A stretch of 64,000 bases of DNA from an uncultured Bacteroidota bacterium (GTDB taxonomy: Bacteria; Bacteroidota; Bacteroidia; Bacteroidales; UBA932). Made by a program: the position numbers and the translations under genes. The notes beneath the pieces were generated by a model that saw only the letters and a program-made list of their open reading frames with translations, did no database searches and had not been told where the DNA came from. Shown in pieces: positions 41,882 through 51,477 of this stretch. Numbering within the stretch: the stretch's first letter is position 1; each line of letters starts with the position of its first letter. Location of the stretch: positions 92,782 through 156,781 of the forward strand of contig CALGSW010000010.1 of NCBI GenBank assembly GCA_937901965.1, written 5' to 3'.

Positions 41882-43156
41882 ATGAATGATTATGATATAG
41901 TAGTTGCAGGAGCAGGAGCAGCCGGTCTTATGGCATCAATAGCTGCTTCTCAGATGGGAATGAGGGTGCTTCTTCTTGAAAAAATGGAGAGACCCGGAAG
42001 AAAAATTTTAATCACAGGAAAGGGGAGATGTAATATTACAAATACAAAAGTTTGGAACGAATTTTCAAGACATATATATCCAAATTCCAGTTTTTTTAAA
42101 CCTGCTTTCAAATCATTTTCAAACAAAAAATTAATAGAATTTTTTGAGGAAATTGGACTAAAATTAGTTATTGAAAGAGGAGACCGGGTTTATCCATCAT
42201 CAGGAAAGTCTCAAGATGTTGTAAATGTGTTAATTAATAAATTAAACTCGCTTGGGGTTGATCTAAAAACTCATTCTAAACTTACTAATATTGAGATAAA
42301 AGAAAACAGGATTACTGAAGTTAAATATGAAACTCCGGAAGGCTCTTTGGCTATTTCCCCTAAAGCATTAATTATTTCTACCGGAGGATTTTCATACCCA
42401 TTAACAGGTTCAACTGGTGATGGCTATATAATTGCAAAAAAGTCTGGAATTGAATGTACTAAATGCCTGCCTTCATTAACTGCATTGATGCCATTTAAAT
42501 ACAATAGAAAACTTGAAAAGTTGGTACTTAAGAACGTTAAAGTAAGACTTTTTATTGGCAAAGATTTGGTCCAGGAAGAATTTGGTGACGCAGAATTTAC
42601 AAATAATGGTTTTGAGGGTCCAATCGGATTAAAAATCAGCAGAAAAGCTGTAAAAGCATTTTCAGATGGAAACAAAGTCTCTCTCTTAATAGACTTAAAA
42701 CCTTCGTTAGATGAGACTCAGCTTATTAATAGAATTATTAGAGAGTTCGCTGACAGTGACAAAATTCATATAAATACATTGTTGAGAAGACTCCTTCCAA
42801 TTCAATTGGTCGACCAATTTATTAATGAGCTAGGGATGGGTAAATCAAAAATACTATCAAAAAATTTACCTGGGGAGATTCATAAAATAGTTGATTTAAT
42901 TAAAAATTGGACGTTAAATATTTCTTCATATACAGGATTTGAAAGATGTGTTATCACTTCTGGAGGTATTGCTCTTGATGAATTAATCTCTAAATCAATG
43001 GCTTCAAAAAGAATTAACAATCTCTTTTTTGCTGGGGAGGTAATTGATTTAGATGGAGATACTGGTGGATATAACCTTCAGATTGCCTTTTCAACAGGAC
43101 ATCTCGCAGGTATATCTGCGGCTTATTTAATTGAAAAATCGAGGAGTTTCGTATAA
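41882..43156 (+). CDS. FAD-dependent oxidoreductase of the HI0933/YhiN (BaiN-like) family
   Basis: A 424-residue flavoprotein. The Rossmann FAD motif is at the N-terminus (DIVVAGAGAAGLMASIAAS), followed by EKMERPGRKILITGKGRCN, the signature of this family, and STGGFSYPLTGSTGDG. The C-terminal FAD contact is FFAGEVIDLDGDTGGYNLQ. Members include BaiN, implicated in bile-acid reduction, and proteins of unknown role in most bacteria, so no substrate is assigned. A -7-like box (TTTCTTTG, one mismatch) ends 4 bp before the ATG. Confidence 0.9.
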   Translation: MNDYDIVVAGAGAAGLMASIAASQMGMRVLLLEKMERPGRKILITGKGRCNITNTKVWNEFSRHIYPNSSFFKPAFKSFSNKKLIEFFEEIGLKLVIERGDRVYPSSGKSQDVVNVLINKLNSLGVDLKTHSKLTNIEIKENRITEVKYETPEGSLAISPKALIISTGGFSYPLTGSTGDGYIIAKKSGIECTKCLPSLTALMPFKYNRKLEKLVLKNVKVRLFIGKDLVQEEFGDAEFTNNGFEGPIGLKISRKAVKAFSDGNKVSLLIDLKPSLDETQLINRIIREFADSDKIHINTLLRRLLPIQLVDQFINELGMGKSKILSKNLPGEIHKIVDLIKNWTLNISSYTGFERCVITSGGIALDELISKSMASKRINNLFFAGEVIDLDGDTGGYNLQIAFSTGHLAGISAAYLIEKSRSFV

Positions 43157-43698
43157 TCCTCTCTCATATTACTTTTAAATAATGTAATTAAGTTTCCCTT
43201 ATTTATATCAAGGTATACATTATCAACCAGCACTACCAGGTCTCCACTTTTAAGAATAAATACTCTTGATATTTTTTCAATAGCAAGGTTAATCTTATTT
43301 GTAATATTTGAATCAAGATTTAATTTAACAGTATTTATGCCATTTGAAAGTAAGATACATTCGTTACCATAATTTTCTGTTAAATCCATATTGATATCAA
43401 TATGATAGAGACTTTTTTCCAGAGATGAAAAGTGTGTAAGCTCCTCAAGGACTATGTGCTTTTTAAGTAAACTTGAATGAATAATATTTGCAGCAAAATC
43501 TATTTGATTGTAATATCTTTCTGAAAACTTTGCGTTGATTCCTTTTCCACTTTTCGTAATCCTTACTGCAAACCCCGGTTGAATTATTAAGTCGTTAATA
43601 TAATCAGGGTAATAAAAATCATCATTGTTATTACACAAACACGTATCTGGCTTAAAATAAAAGTTTCCGTCAGTATTATTTAGAATGAATAAATTCAT
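43123..43698 (-). CDS. Degenerate fumarylacetoacetate-hydrolase-like protein
   Basis: A 191-residue protein starting at ATG 43698. Segments FYFKPDTCL, YYPDYINDL and GKGINAKFSERYYNQIDFA resemble the short FAH-domain proteins found in Bacteroidetes (KPDxAL, FxxPDFS, GKxIxxxFAxxYY). The metal ligands expected after the PDF segment (an ExE pair) read IIQPG here, and the later Asp of the ARD-type motif is gone, so catalysis by the usual mechanism is unlikely. The start overlaps the end of the exonuclease gene by 23 bp, and the 3' end overlaps the convergent flavoprotein gene by 34 bp. Its present function is unknown. Confidence 0.68.
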   Translation of the reverse strand: MNLFILNNTDGNFYFKPDTCLCNNNDDFYYPDYINDLIIQPGFAVRITKSGKGINAKFSERYYNQIDFAANIIHSSLLKKHIVLEELTHFSSLEKSLYHIDINMDLTENYGNECILLSNGINTVKLNLDSNITNKINLAIEKISRVFILKSGDLVVLVDNVYLDINKGNLITLFKSNMREDYTKLLDFSIK

Positions 43699-44449
43699 AA
43701 TACAACCTTGTGAGAACTTGTTTTGTGTCAAGCGTGAAGTCACCTTTCATCATCCAATCGTAATAACTTTGTTCATTTTTGAAGATTTCAAACACTGGTT
43801 TTCCCTTATGCTTACCAAAGTTAAATACAGGCACTTCCTTTTCGTTAAGAGCAATTCTTCCGGCATAATCTAACAAGTTGCTTCTAGTTGAAAATTTAGA
43901 TAAAAAGTCAACATTATTCTCAAGAGTTGTTGAATACATGTCAAGCTGTGACTCAAGTATTTCAAATGTTGCAACTGTGTCAGCTTCTGCAGAGTGTGCA
44001 TTGTCAAGATTTTTGTTACAATAAAACTTATAAGCAGCTGACAGAGTCCTTTGCTCCATTTTATGGAAAATTACCTGGACATCTACCAGCTTTCTTTTTC
44101 TGAAATCAAAATCAATACCAGCTCTCAGAAATTCTTCAGCAAGCATTGGTATATCAAATTTAATTGAGTTGTATCCTGCAAAATCACAACCTTTCATCCA
44201 GGTTGCCAGACTTTTTGCTACCTCTTTAAATGTAGGACAATCCTTGACATCGGCATCTGAAATTCCATGAATTGCCTGAGCTTCAGGGGAAATAGGGATT
44301 GTGGGATTTAACCTTCTGGTTTTTAGTTCTTGATCTCCGTTTGGTAATATTTTTAAAGCACTAAGTTCAACTATCCTGTCAGAAGATATGTTTAAGCCCG
44401 TACTCTCTATATCAAAAAAAACAATTGGATTTTTTAAGTCAATCTTCAT
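43676..44449 (-). CDS. DnaQ-like 3'-5' exonuclease
   Basis: A 257-residue DEDDh exonuclease. ExoI is FFDIESTGL (Asp and Glu), ExoII is AGYNSIKFDIPML, and ExoIII has the His and Asp of AHSAEADTVAT. After the nuclease fold (about 1-170), residues of about 205-257 form a small domain (FNFGKHKGKPVFEI, YYDWMMKGDF) seen fused to such exonucleases in Bacteroidetes. It may proofread or repair DNA. The gene lies 11 bp downstream of dnaN, which supports a link to replication. Confidence 0.9.
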   Translation of the reverse strand: MKIDLKNPIVFFDIESTGLNISSDRIVELSALKILPNGDQELKTRRLNPTIPISPEAQAIHGISDADVKDCPTFKEVAKSLATWMKGCDFAGYNSIKFDIPMLAEEFLRAGIDFDFRKRKLVDVQVIFHKMEQRTLSAAYKFYCNKNLDNAHSAEADTVATFEILESQLDMYSTTLENNVDFLSKFSTRSNLLDYAGRIALNEKEVPVFNFGKHKGKPVFEIFKNEQSYYDWMMKGDFTLDTKQVLTRLYYEFIHSK

Positions 44450-44460
44450 TTAAGGATACT

Positions 44461-45588
44461 TTATGCATTAACCATCATTGGCATGAGAAGTGCTAAAATT
44501 TCCTCTTGAGGATCCACCGGTCCGGCAGCTAATATTAACGCAGCCCTTGATGGTTCGGATAATTCAAGTGAGATATCTGTATATGGTAAATTTGTCAGAA
44601 TTTCTATAAGGAATGTAGACTTAAATGCAATTTCCATGTTATCACCCTCATACTGGCAAATTAAATTTTCGTTTGCAGATATAGAGAAATCAAGATCCTG
44701 AGCGGAGAGTGTTAAAGTATTATATGTTAACTTGAGCCTTACCTGGCTGCTAGCCTGATTTGAACAAACTGCAACTCTTCTTGCTGAATTCAGAAAATCA
44801 AGTCTGTTTATAACAAGTTTGTTAGTGTTGTTTTTAGGTATGACTGATTTATATGCCGGATAGTTGCCTTCCACAAGCCTACAAACCAGATTGAATGACT
44901 CAAAAACAAAAGTGGCATTGCGATTATCAAATTTTATGATAACATCTTCGTCCGCTTTTCCAAGGATGTTTTTTAGTACAGATGATGGTTTCTTTGGCAG
45001 TATGAATGAGGAGCGACTCTCTGACTTTATGTCATGCCTTGTGTAACATACAAGTTTATGAGCATCTGATGCAACCAGAGTCGTGTTTGATTCATCAATA
45101 TCAAAGTAAATTCCATTCATTACTGGTCTAAGTTCCTCTTCAGCTGTGGCATATAATGTTCTGTTAATGCCTTCAAGAAGTATTCGGGAATTAATTGTAA
45201 TAGTTGTGCAACTTTCATCCAGCTCTGGAATAGATGGATAATCTTCAGCTGTAGTATATGGAAGCTTTGCATTACCTGTTGCCCAGGTAATGTCAAGAAT
45301 TAATTGATTATCATTTGTTTTAAATTCAAGTGGCTGGTCAGCAAATTCCCGGAGGGAATCAACAAGAAGTTTAGCAGGAACTGTTATCTCTCCCTCTTCA
45401 GAAACATTCTCAATAGTCATACTTGTCTTAAGTGTAGTCTCAAGATCAGATGCTGTAATTGATAATGTTGAATCCTTTAATATGAAAAGGAAATTGTCAA
45501 GTATGGGTAGTGAGTTTTTTGAAGATATAACTCTGGTAACTGATTGAAGTCTTGCAAGAAGTTCAGTGCTCGATACAACGAATTTCAT
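44461..45588 (-). CDS. dnaN: DNA polymerase III beta subunit (sliding clamp)
   Basis: A 375-residue beta clamp made of three similar domains. Landmarks are LPILDNFLFIL and EGEITVPAKLLVDSLRE in domain 1, ELRPVMNGIYFDID in domain 2, and the C-terminus EEILALLMPMMVNA, which matches the usual LxMPMRL-type end. It tethers the polymerase to DNA and binds clamp-loader and repair proteins. dnaA and recF are not adjacent. A TATCTTTG -7 box lies upstream at 45606-45613. Confidence 0.96.
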   Translation of the reverse strand: MKFVVSSTELLARLQSVTRVISSKNSLPILDNFLFILKDSTLSITASDLETTLKTSMTIENVSEEGEITVPAKLLVDSLREFADQPLEFKTNDNQLILDITWATGNAKLPYTTAEDYPSIPELDESCTTITINSRILLEGINRTLYATAEEELRPVMNGIYFDIDESNTTLVASDAHKLVCYTRHDIKSESRSSFILPKKPSSVLKNILGKADEDVIIKFDNRNATFVFESFNLVCRLVEGNYPAYKSVIPKNNTNKLVINRLDFLNSARRVAVCSNQASSQVRLKLTYNTLTLSAQDLDFSISANENLICQYEGDNMEIAFKSTFLIEILTNLPYTDISLELSEPSRAALILAAGPVDPQEEILALLMPMMVNA

Positions 45589-45605
45589 ATTATTCCAATT
45601 TTAAA

Positions 45606-45613
45606 CAAAGATA
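45606..45613 (-). promoter_or_regulatory. -7 box TATCTTTG for dnaN
   Basis: A perfect TAnnTTTG match on the minus strand, 17 bp before the dnaN ATG, in the 80-bp spacer to the divergent htrA-type gene. Confidence 0.5.
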
Positions 45614-45668
45614 ATAAAAAATAGTTATGGCATATAATTTGATTTTCCCACTAAAAAAAGAGATATGT

Positions 45669-47099
45669 ATGAAAAAAGTATTTGTTTATTTATTAGCTAC
45701 AGCATTAGTAAGTGCAATTACAGCATTTGCAGTTGTTAAACTAACAGACACAAAAAACAGACATTTTAATGAGAGAGAGAGTAATGTTCCTATTCACAAT
45801 GTAACCCTTTCAGATCAGTTGTATCCCGATTTTACATTTGCGGCTGAAACTGCAGTTAAGGCAGTTGTACATGTTAAAGTAACTAAAAAGGGGAATGAGC
45901 AACCATTTACCATTTATGATTTCTTTTTTGGTTACGGAAACCCCGGAATGGCACCAAGAAGCCAGATAAATTCCGGCTCAGGAGTAATTATTACATCTGA
46001 TGGTTATATTATTACAAATAACCATGTTATTGATGGAGCGGACGAAATTCTTGTAACATTAGACGATAACAAATCATACAATGCAAAACTAATTGGAAAA
46101 GATCCAGTTACAGATATAGCACTACTTAAAATAAATGAAGATAATCTTCCATACCTGTCCTTTGGAAATTCTGATTCTCTTAGATTAGGAGAATGGGTTA
46201 TTGCAATTGGAAATCCATATAATCTAAGATCTACCATAACTGCAGGAATCGTGAGTGCCAAGGCAAGAAGTATGCCTGATGGCGGTGAAGATTTTAAAAT
46301 AGAGTCATTTATACAAACAGATGCTGCCGTCAATCCTGGGAACAGTGGTGGAGCGCTTGTAAATACAAAGGGAGAACTAGTTGGAATTAATACTGCTATA
46401 GCCTCAAGAACAGGGTCATATACAGGTTATTCTTTTGCGGTCCCATCTTCAATTGCTAAAAAAGTAGTTGAAGACTTAATTGACTTTGGAGTTGTTCAAA
46501 GAGCACTATTAGGAATATCAATGCAGGACATTGACGGACAATTGGCAAAAGAGAAAGGGTTATCAAGTACCTCAGGTGTATTTATCGCAGAAGTCGTCAG
46601 AGGTGGTGCCGCAGAAAAGGCCGGCGTTAAGGAGGGAGATGTTCTAACAGCAATAAACGGTGTTAAAGTTAATTCCGGACCTGCTGTTCAGGAGCAGATT
46701 AGTAAATTCAGACCAAAAGACAAAGTTGATTTAACTCTAAATAGAGATACTAAACAAATCAGTCTCACTGTTGTTTTACAAAGCAAGTCAGGGTCAGATG
46801 GTGCTGTATCGGACAGTAATGATGGTTTATATAATCTGTTTGGAGCACAACTTAAGACTGCCAACCCTGAAAAATTAAAGAAGCTGTCACTTAAAAATGG
46901 TGTTGAAATTGTCTCAGTATCAGGGGGTAAATTCAAAGCTACAGGCATAAAGAGTGGATTCATTATAACATATGTAAACCAAACTCCTGTATATAAACCT
47001 TCTGATATTGAATTAATAGCTCAGTCCAGCAGACGTTCTCTGTTAATTGAGGGTGTATACCCAGACGGTTCAGTTGTTTATTATGGAATGGGGCTTTAA
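45669..47099 (+). CDS. DegP/HtrA-type periplasmic serine protease
   Basis: A 476-residue trypsin-like protease with two PDZ domains. I start at ATG 45669, which opens a normal signal/anchor sequence (MKKVFVYLLATALVSAITAF); an in-frame ATG at 45627 would add 14 residues. The triad is His119 (TNNHVIDGA), Asp149 (DPVTDIALL) and Ser226 (NPGNSGGALVN). PDZ1 spans about 270-360 and PDZ2 about 390-476. It degrades or refolds misfolded envelope proteins. rpoD follows 51 bp downstream with its own promoter. Confidence 0.93.
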   Translation: MKKVFVYLLATALVSAITAFAVVKLTDTKNRHFNERESNVPIHNVTLSDQLYPDFTFAAETAVKAVVHVKVTKKGNEQPFTIYDFFFGYGNPGMAPRSQINSGSGVIITSDGYIITNNHVIDGADEILVTLDDNKSYNAKLIGKDPVTDIALLKINEDNLPYLSFGNSDSLRLGEWVIAIGNPYNLRSTITAGIVSAKARSMPDGGEDFKIESFIQTDAAVNPGNSGGALVNTKGELVGINTAIASRTGSYTGYSFAVPSSIAKKVVEDLIDFGVVQRALLGISMQDIDGQLAKEKGLSSTSGVFIAEVVRGGAAEKAGVKEGDVLTAINGVKVNSGPAVQEQISKFRPKDKVDLTLNRDTKQISLTVVLQSKSGSDGAVSDSNDGLYNLFGAQLKTANPEKLKKLSLKNGVEIVSVSGGKFKATGIKSGFIITYVNQTPVYKPSDIELIAQSSRRSLLIEGVYPDGSVVYYGMGL

Positions 47100-47101
47100 T
47101 T

Positions 47102-47133
47102 TTTGCTGCTTCTCTCATTTTTTTATAGCTTTG
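47102..47133 (+). promoter_or_regulatory. rpoD promoter: TTTG-N20-TAGCTTTG
   Basis: TTTG (47102-47105) and TAGCTTTG (47126-47133) with 20-nt spacing form a full consensus promoter. The ATG follows 17 bp after the -7 box. Confidence 0.7.
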
Positions 47134-47150
47134 CAAGATAATATGTATAC

Positions 47151-48011
47151 ATGAGACAACTTAAGATTACAAAATCAATTACAAACAGAGAGAGTGCCTC
47201 TTTAGATAAATATTTACAAGAAATAGGAAGAGAGGAACTTATAACTGTTGAGGACGAAGTAGAATTAGCCCAAAGAATAAGGAAAGGAGATCAGGAAGCC
47301 CTGGAAAAATTGACCAGGGCTAATCTTCGTTTTGTGGTTTCTGTTGCGAAACAGTATCAAAACCAGGGACTTAGTCTCCCAGATCTTATAAATGAAGGAA
47401 ACTTAGGTTTGATAAAAGCGGCCGAGAAATTTGACGAAACCAGAGGATTTAAATTTATATCTTATGCTGTATGGTGGATCAGACAATCAATTCTGCAGGC
47501 CCTGGCAGAGCAATCAAGAATTGTCAGACTTCCTCTTAATCAGGTAGGTTCGCTTAATAAAATTAATAAAGCACTTTCTAAGTTTGAGCAGGAAAATGAG
47601 AGACTTCCTTCTCCTGAGGAGTTGGCGGTAATATTGGATATTCCCAGAGAAAAAATTGCTGATACACTCAGAGTATCGGGGCGTCATGTTTCAGTAGATG
47701 CTCCTTTTGTAGATGGTGAAGATAATAATTTGCTGGATGTTCTCCCAAATACAGACTCACCTAATGCAGACAGAGGACTACTAAACGAGTCTTTAAATAA
47801 AGAGATTGAGAGAGCTCTGTCTACACTTACTGAAAGGGAACGTGATATTGTTAAATATTTCTTTGGAATAGGCACAACTGAGATGACTCTTGAAGAGATT
47901 GGGGAACATTTTGGTTTGACAAGAGAGAGAGTAAGGCAAATTAAGGAGAAGGCAATCAGAAGACTCAGGCATAGCGCCAGAAGTAAACTGCTTAAATCTT
48001 ATCTTGGCTAA
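47151..48011 (+). CDS. rpoD: Primary RNA polymerase sigma factor (RpoD/SigA, Bacteroidetes type)
   Basis: A 286-residue sigma-70 protein containing only regions 1.2 to 4.2. Region 1.2 is SLDKYLQEIGREELI, region 2 has LRFVVSVAKQYQNQGLSLPD and KFISYAVWWIRQSI, region 3 is at about 120-195, and region 4.2 is TLEEIGEHFGLTRERVRQIK. The short form without region 1.1 is the primary sigma of Bacteroidetes (sigma-ABfr), which reads the TTTG/TAnnTTTG promoters found throughout this window, including its own. Confidence 0.96.
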   Translation: MRQLKITKSITNRESASLDKYLQEIGREELITVEDEVELAQRIRKGDQEALEKLTRANLRFVVSVAKQYQNQGLSLPDLINEGNLGLIKAAEKFDETRGFKFISYAVWWIRQSILQALAEQSRIVRLPLNQVGSLNKINKALSKFEQENERLPSPEELAVILDIPREKIADTLRVSGRHVSVDAPFVDGEDNNLLDVLPNTDSPNADRGLLNESLNKEIERALSTLTERERDIVKYFFGIGTTEMTLEEIGEHFGLTRERVRQIKEKAIRRLRHSARSKLLKSYLG

Positions 48012-48038
48012 TTAATAACAATAATAACCTAATTATTT

Positions 48039-50147
48039 ATGAAAAAACTTCTATTTGCTATGGTTGCTGCCGGAGCACTTTTTACTTCCTGCGGTCCCAA
48101 ATCGGAAACCAATCCTCTGCTTGAAGATTGGAACACACCATTTGGAATTCCACCTTTTGAGAAAATTAAAATTGAGCACTTTATGCCTGCTTTTGTTGAG
48201 GCAATGAATCAACATAAGCTAGAGATTGATGCAATAGTAAACAATACAGAAGAGCCAACATTTGAGAATACAATTATTGCTTATGACAATGCTGGCGCAC
48301 TTCTTGACAAGATTTCACCGGTATTTTCACATATAAGTGGCACAGATTCTAATGATGATGTCTTAGCATTAGAAAAAGAATTATCTCCATTGAGAAGCAA
48401 ACACTTCAATGAAATTAGCCTCAATCAGGGACTTTTTGAAAGAGTAAAGGCTGTATACAATAAAAAAGACTCTCTCGGTCTGGATGCAGAGCAAATGAGA
48501 CTCTTGGATGAGATGTACAAAGGTTTTGTAAGGAATGGTGCTGATCTTCCTGAAGACAAAAAAGCTGAATTGAAGAAAATTAATGAAGAAATCTCTGCAC
48601 TTCAACTTCAATTTGGTCAGAATCTACTGGCGGAAACCGGTTCCTACAAGCTCATCATAGATAATGAGGCCGATCTATCTGGCTTATCTGATGCTATGAA
48701 GGCTGCAGCTGCTGCAAGAGGAGACAAGGATTCAACTACAATGGGAAAATGGGTTTTTGGTCTTGATAATCCAAGTATAATCCCATTCCTTCAGCAGGCA
48801 GACAACAGAGAGTTAAGAAAAGAGATTTTAAATGCATACCTCAACAGATGCAACAACAATAACGAGTTTGACAATAAAGAAGTCATAAAAAAACTCATAG
48901 ACTTAAGGCTTAAGAGAGCTAAATTGCTTGGTTTTGAAAATTTTGCACAATACCAGCTTGAGTCCAGAATGGCTAAAACTGAAGAGAACGTTTATAATCT
49001 TCTTAATCAACTTTGGACACCGGCACTGGAATCTGCTAAAAGAGAACTCTCGGATATGAGTATAATAGCAAAAGAGAGTGGTCTTAGCGGAAATCTTGAG
49101 GCATCTGACTGGAGGTACTATTTTGAAAAGGCAATGGCGAAAAAATTTGATCTAAGTGATTCTCAGCTTAGGCCATATTTCAAACTAGAAAATGTGAGAG
49201 ATGGTATATTTTATGTTGCAAATCAACTTTACGGGATAACATTCACACAACTTTCAGATGTTCCTATGCCTCACGCTGAGTCCACTGTATATGAATGCAA
49301 GGACGCAGATGGATCTCACCTTGGTATTATTTATATGGACATGTTTGCCCGTCCCGGGGCAAAAAGGGGTGGCGCATGGTGTAGTGGTTTCCGTTCACAA
49401 ACTTATAAGAATGGAGAGAGAGTTGCTCCTTTAGTTCTTATTGTTGGTAACTTTACAAGACCTGCTGCAGAAGGACAACCGGCACTTCTTAGCACTGACG
49501 AGGTTGAAACATACTTCCACGAGTTTGGTCATGCTCTTGCCAGCTTACTTAAAGACGTACATTATTATGGAGTTGGAGGTATGACAAGAGATTTTGTTGA
49601 ACTTCCTTCACAGATAATGGAGCACTGGGCTTTTGAACCACAGGTTTTGAAAGAGTATGCAAAACACTATGAAACAGGTGAAGTGATTCCACAAGACCTT
49701 GTTGAAAAGATAGTTAACGCAGGGAAATATGGTCAGGGGTTTGCTACAGTTGAGTACCTGGCAGCTTCTCTTCTTGATATGGATTATCATATTCTTAAGG
49801 AGATACCTGCAGATCTGGACGTTACCAAGTTTGAGGCAAAAGTACTTGGAGATAGGGGGTTGGTGTCTCAGATTCCACCAAGATACAGAAGCACATATTT
49901 TAGTCATACATTTGGAGGTGGTTACACTGCTGGATACTATTCATATATTTGGGCGGAAGTTCTTGACAGTGATGCATATCAAGCCTTTGTTGAAACCGGT
50001 GATATTTTTAACAAAGAGGTTGCAACTAAATTCAGAAAAGAAATTTTAGCCAGAGCAGGCCAGGACGAAGCTATGAATTTATATGTTAATTTCAGAGGAA
50101 AAGAGCCTGGAATTGAACCACTACTTAAAAATAGAGGTTTAAAGTAA
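48039..50147 (+). CDS. M3 family metallopeptidase lipoprotein (dipeptidyl carboxypeptidase-like)
   Basis: A 702-residue zinc peptidase with lipoprotein signal and lipobox FTSC (Cys18). The catalytic motif is HEFGH (His494, Glu495, His498) in VETYFHEFGHALASLL, and the third ligand Glu is in the ELPSQIMEHW segment about 25 residues later. Architecture and the C-terminal GGYTAGYYSYIWAEVLDSDA match Dcp/oligopeptidase A. It would trim peptides outside the inner membrane, alongside the DPP11 and S9D enzymes. A terminator follows at 50164. Confidence 0.93.
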   Translation: MKKLLFAMVAAGALFTSCGPKSETNPLLEDWNTPFGIPPFEKIKIEHFMPAFVEAMNQHKLEIDAIVNNTEEPTFENTIIAYDNAGALLDKISPVFSHISGTDSNDDVLALEKELSPLRSKHFNEISLNQGLFERVKAVYNKKDSLGLDAEQMRLLDEMYKGFVRNGADLPEDKKAELKKINEEISALQLQFGQNLLAETGSYKLIIDNEADLSGLSDAMKAAAAARGDKDSTTMGKWVFGLDNPSIIPFLQQADNRELRKEILNAYLNRCNNNNEFDNKEVIKKLIDLRLKRAKLLGFENFAQYQLESRMAKTEENVYNLLNQLWTPALESAKRELSDMSIIAKESGLSGNLEASDWRYYFEKAMAKKFDLSDSQLRPYFKLENVRDGIFYVANQLYGITFTQLSDVPMPHAESTVYECKDADGSHLGIIYMDMFARPGAKRGGAWCSGFRSQTYKNGERVAPLVLIVGNFTRPAAEGQPALLSTDEVETYFHEFGHALASLLKDVHYYGVGGMTRDFVELPSQIMEHWAFEPQVLKEYAKHYETGEVIPQDLVEKIVNAGKYGQGFATVEYLAASLLDMDYHILKEIPADLDVTKFEAKVLGDRGLVSQIPPRYRSTYFSHTFGGGYTAGYYSYIWAEVLDSDAYQAFVETGDIFNKEVATKFRKEILARAGQDEAMNLYVNFRGKEPGIEPLLKNRGLK

Positions 50148-50163
50148 AATATTATAAGAGTTT

Positions 50164-50190
50164 AAGGGCCGGAATTTTCCGGCCTTTTTT
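50164..50190 (+). terminator. Terminator after the M3 peptidase gene
   Basis: GC-rich stem GGCCGG (50167-50172) / CCGGCC (50179-50184), extended by flanking A-T and G-T pairs, then a T run. Confidence 0.85.
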
Positions 50191-50192
50191 AT

Positions 50193-50200
50193 TATATTTG
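50193..50200 (+). promoter_or_regulatory. -7 box TATATTTG, 5 bp before an ATG
   Basis: A perfect TAnnTTTG match. The ATG of the antiporter gene begins 6 bases after the final G, so the transcript probably starts at or next to the start codon. Confidence 0.55.
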
Positions 50201-50205
50201 TAATT

Positions 50206-51423
50206 ATGCAATTGACAGCTGAGAACATTTTACTTATTGGTTCTGTACTTATATTTGTCAGCATTGTTGCCGGAAAGGCAGCTTACAAATTCGGCGTACC
50301 GTTACTACTTCTCTTTTTGATGGTAGGTATGGTTTTCGGTAGTGATGGAATAGGCATCAAGTTTGACAGTCCTTACATTGCTCAATTTATTGGAAATGTA
50401 GCTCTCAGTATCATTCTCTTTTCCGGAGGTATGGATACTCAGTTTAAAGACATAAGACCTGTAATAGCTCCCGGGATTTTGCTCTCTACTCTAGGAGTTT
50501 TATTGACAACACTTTTTACAGGAATGCTTATATATTTAATTACAGCAATGTTGTCATTTTTCCCCGGACTTACCATTGCTGAATCCATGCTACTGGCTTC
50601 TGTAATGTCTTCTACTGATTCTGCATCTGTATTCTCAATTCTACGATCTAAAGGAATTAGATTAAAAGAGAATCTTAAGCCTCTTCTTGAACTAGAGAGC
50701 GGGAGTAATGATCCAATGGCTTACATGCTAATGTTGATATTTCTTAACATGGTTGTTACAGGAGATTCTTCGGCATCTTCATTTATATCTTCTTTTCTCA
50801 TCCAATTTTCTTTAGGAGCAGTTTGCGGTTATGGTTTTGCAAAGCTTGCCCTGTTCTTTATTAAAAGATTAAATACTGAAAATAGATCTTTATACCATGT
50901 TTTACTTCTGGCAACATTGTTTTTTGTCCAATCTGCAACTGGTCTCATAGGCGGTAACGGATTCCTTGCTGTCTATATTGCCGGATTAGTCATAGGAAAC
51001 AATAAAATACAATGCGATCCTACTGCATATACATTTTTTGACAGCATTGCATGGTTGAGTCAATTAGTTTTATTTCTCACTTTAGGATTGTTTGTTAATC
51101 CTAATGAGTTGATTGATATAGCTATTCCAGGTATTTTAATTGCATTCTCTCTAACTGTTATCTCAAGACCTCTCTCTGTTTTTATTACTCTTCTGCCATT
51201 TAGAAATTTCTCTTTGAAGGCAAGACATTTTGTATCCTGGATAGGCTTAAGAGGGGCTGTCCCAATTGTCTTTGCAACATATCCATTAATTGCGGGTATA
51301 GAAAACGGGCAATTTATGTTTGATATTGTGTTTTTTGTTACTATAGTCTCTCTATTATTACAGGGTACTTCAGTTAGTTTATCTGCAAGAAAATTATCTT
51401 TATCTGAAGAATCAGATTCATAA
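50206..51423 (+). CDS. CPA1-family cation/proton antiporter (CvrA/NhaP2-like)
   Basis: A 405-residue membrane protein with about 12-13 helices. The conserved transport-site region reads SSTDSASVFSILRSKG and LELESGSNDPMAYML (the Asn-Asp pair of CPA1 antiporters), and a later segment is SWIGLRGAVPIVFATYP. It would exchange K+ or Na+ for protons. The C-terminal TrkA_C regulatory domain present in longer homologues such as E. coli CvrA is absent. It lies between its own -7 box and the alanine symporter gene. Confidence 0.9.
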   Translation: MQLTAENILLIGSVLIFVSIVAGKAAYKFGVPLLLLFLMVGMVFGSDGIGIKFDSPYIAQFIGNVALSIILFSGGMDTQFKDIRPVIAPGILLSTLGVLLTTLFTGMLIYLITAMLSFFPGLTIAESMLLASVMSSTDSASVFSILRSKGIRLKENLKPLLELESGSNDPMAYMLMLIFLNMVVTGDSSASSFISSFLIQFSLGAVCGYGFAKLALFFIKRLNTENRSLYHVLLLATLFFVQSATGLIGGNGFLAVYIAGLVIGNNKIQCDPTAYTFFDSIAWLSQLVLFLTLGLFVNPNELIDIAIPGILIAFSLTVISRPLSVFITLLPFRNFSLKARHFVSWIGLRGAVPIVFATYPLIAGIENGQFMFDIVFFVTIVSLLLQGTSVSLSARKLSLSEESDS

Positions 51424-51447
51424 AGAGAATCATTAGCTTCTTAATAT

Positions 51448-51455
51448 TATCTTTG
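51448..51455 (+). promoter_or_regulatory. -7 box TATCTTTG for the alanine symporter gene
   Basis: A perfect TAnnTTTG match, 22 bp before the ATG at 51478. Confidence 0.5.
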
Positions 51456-51477
51456 CAGAAATCTAAAAAGATTATAT

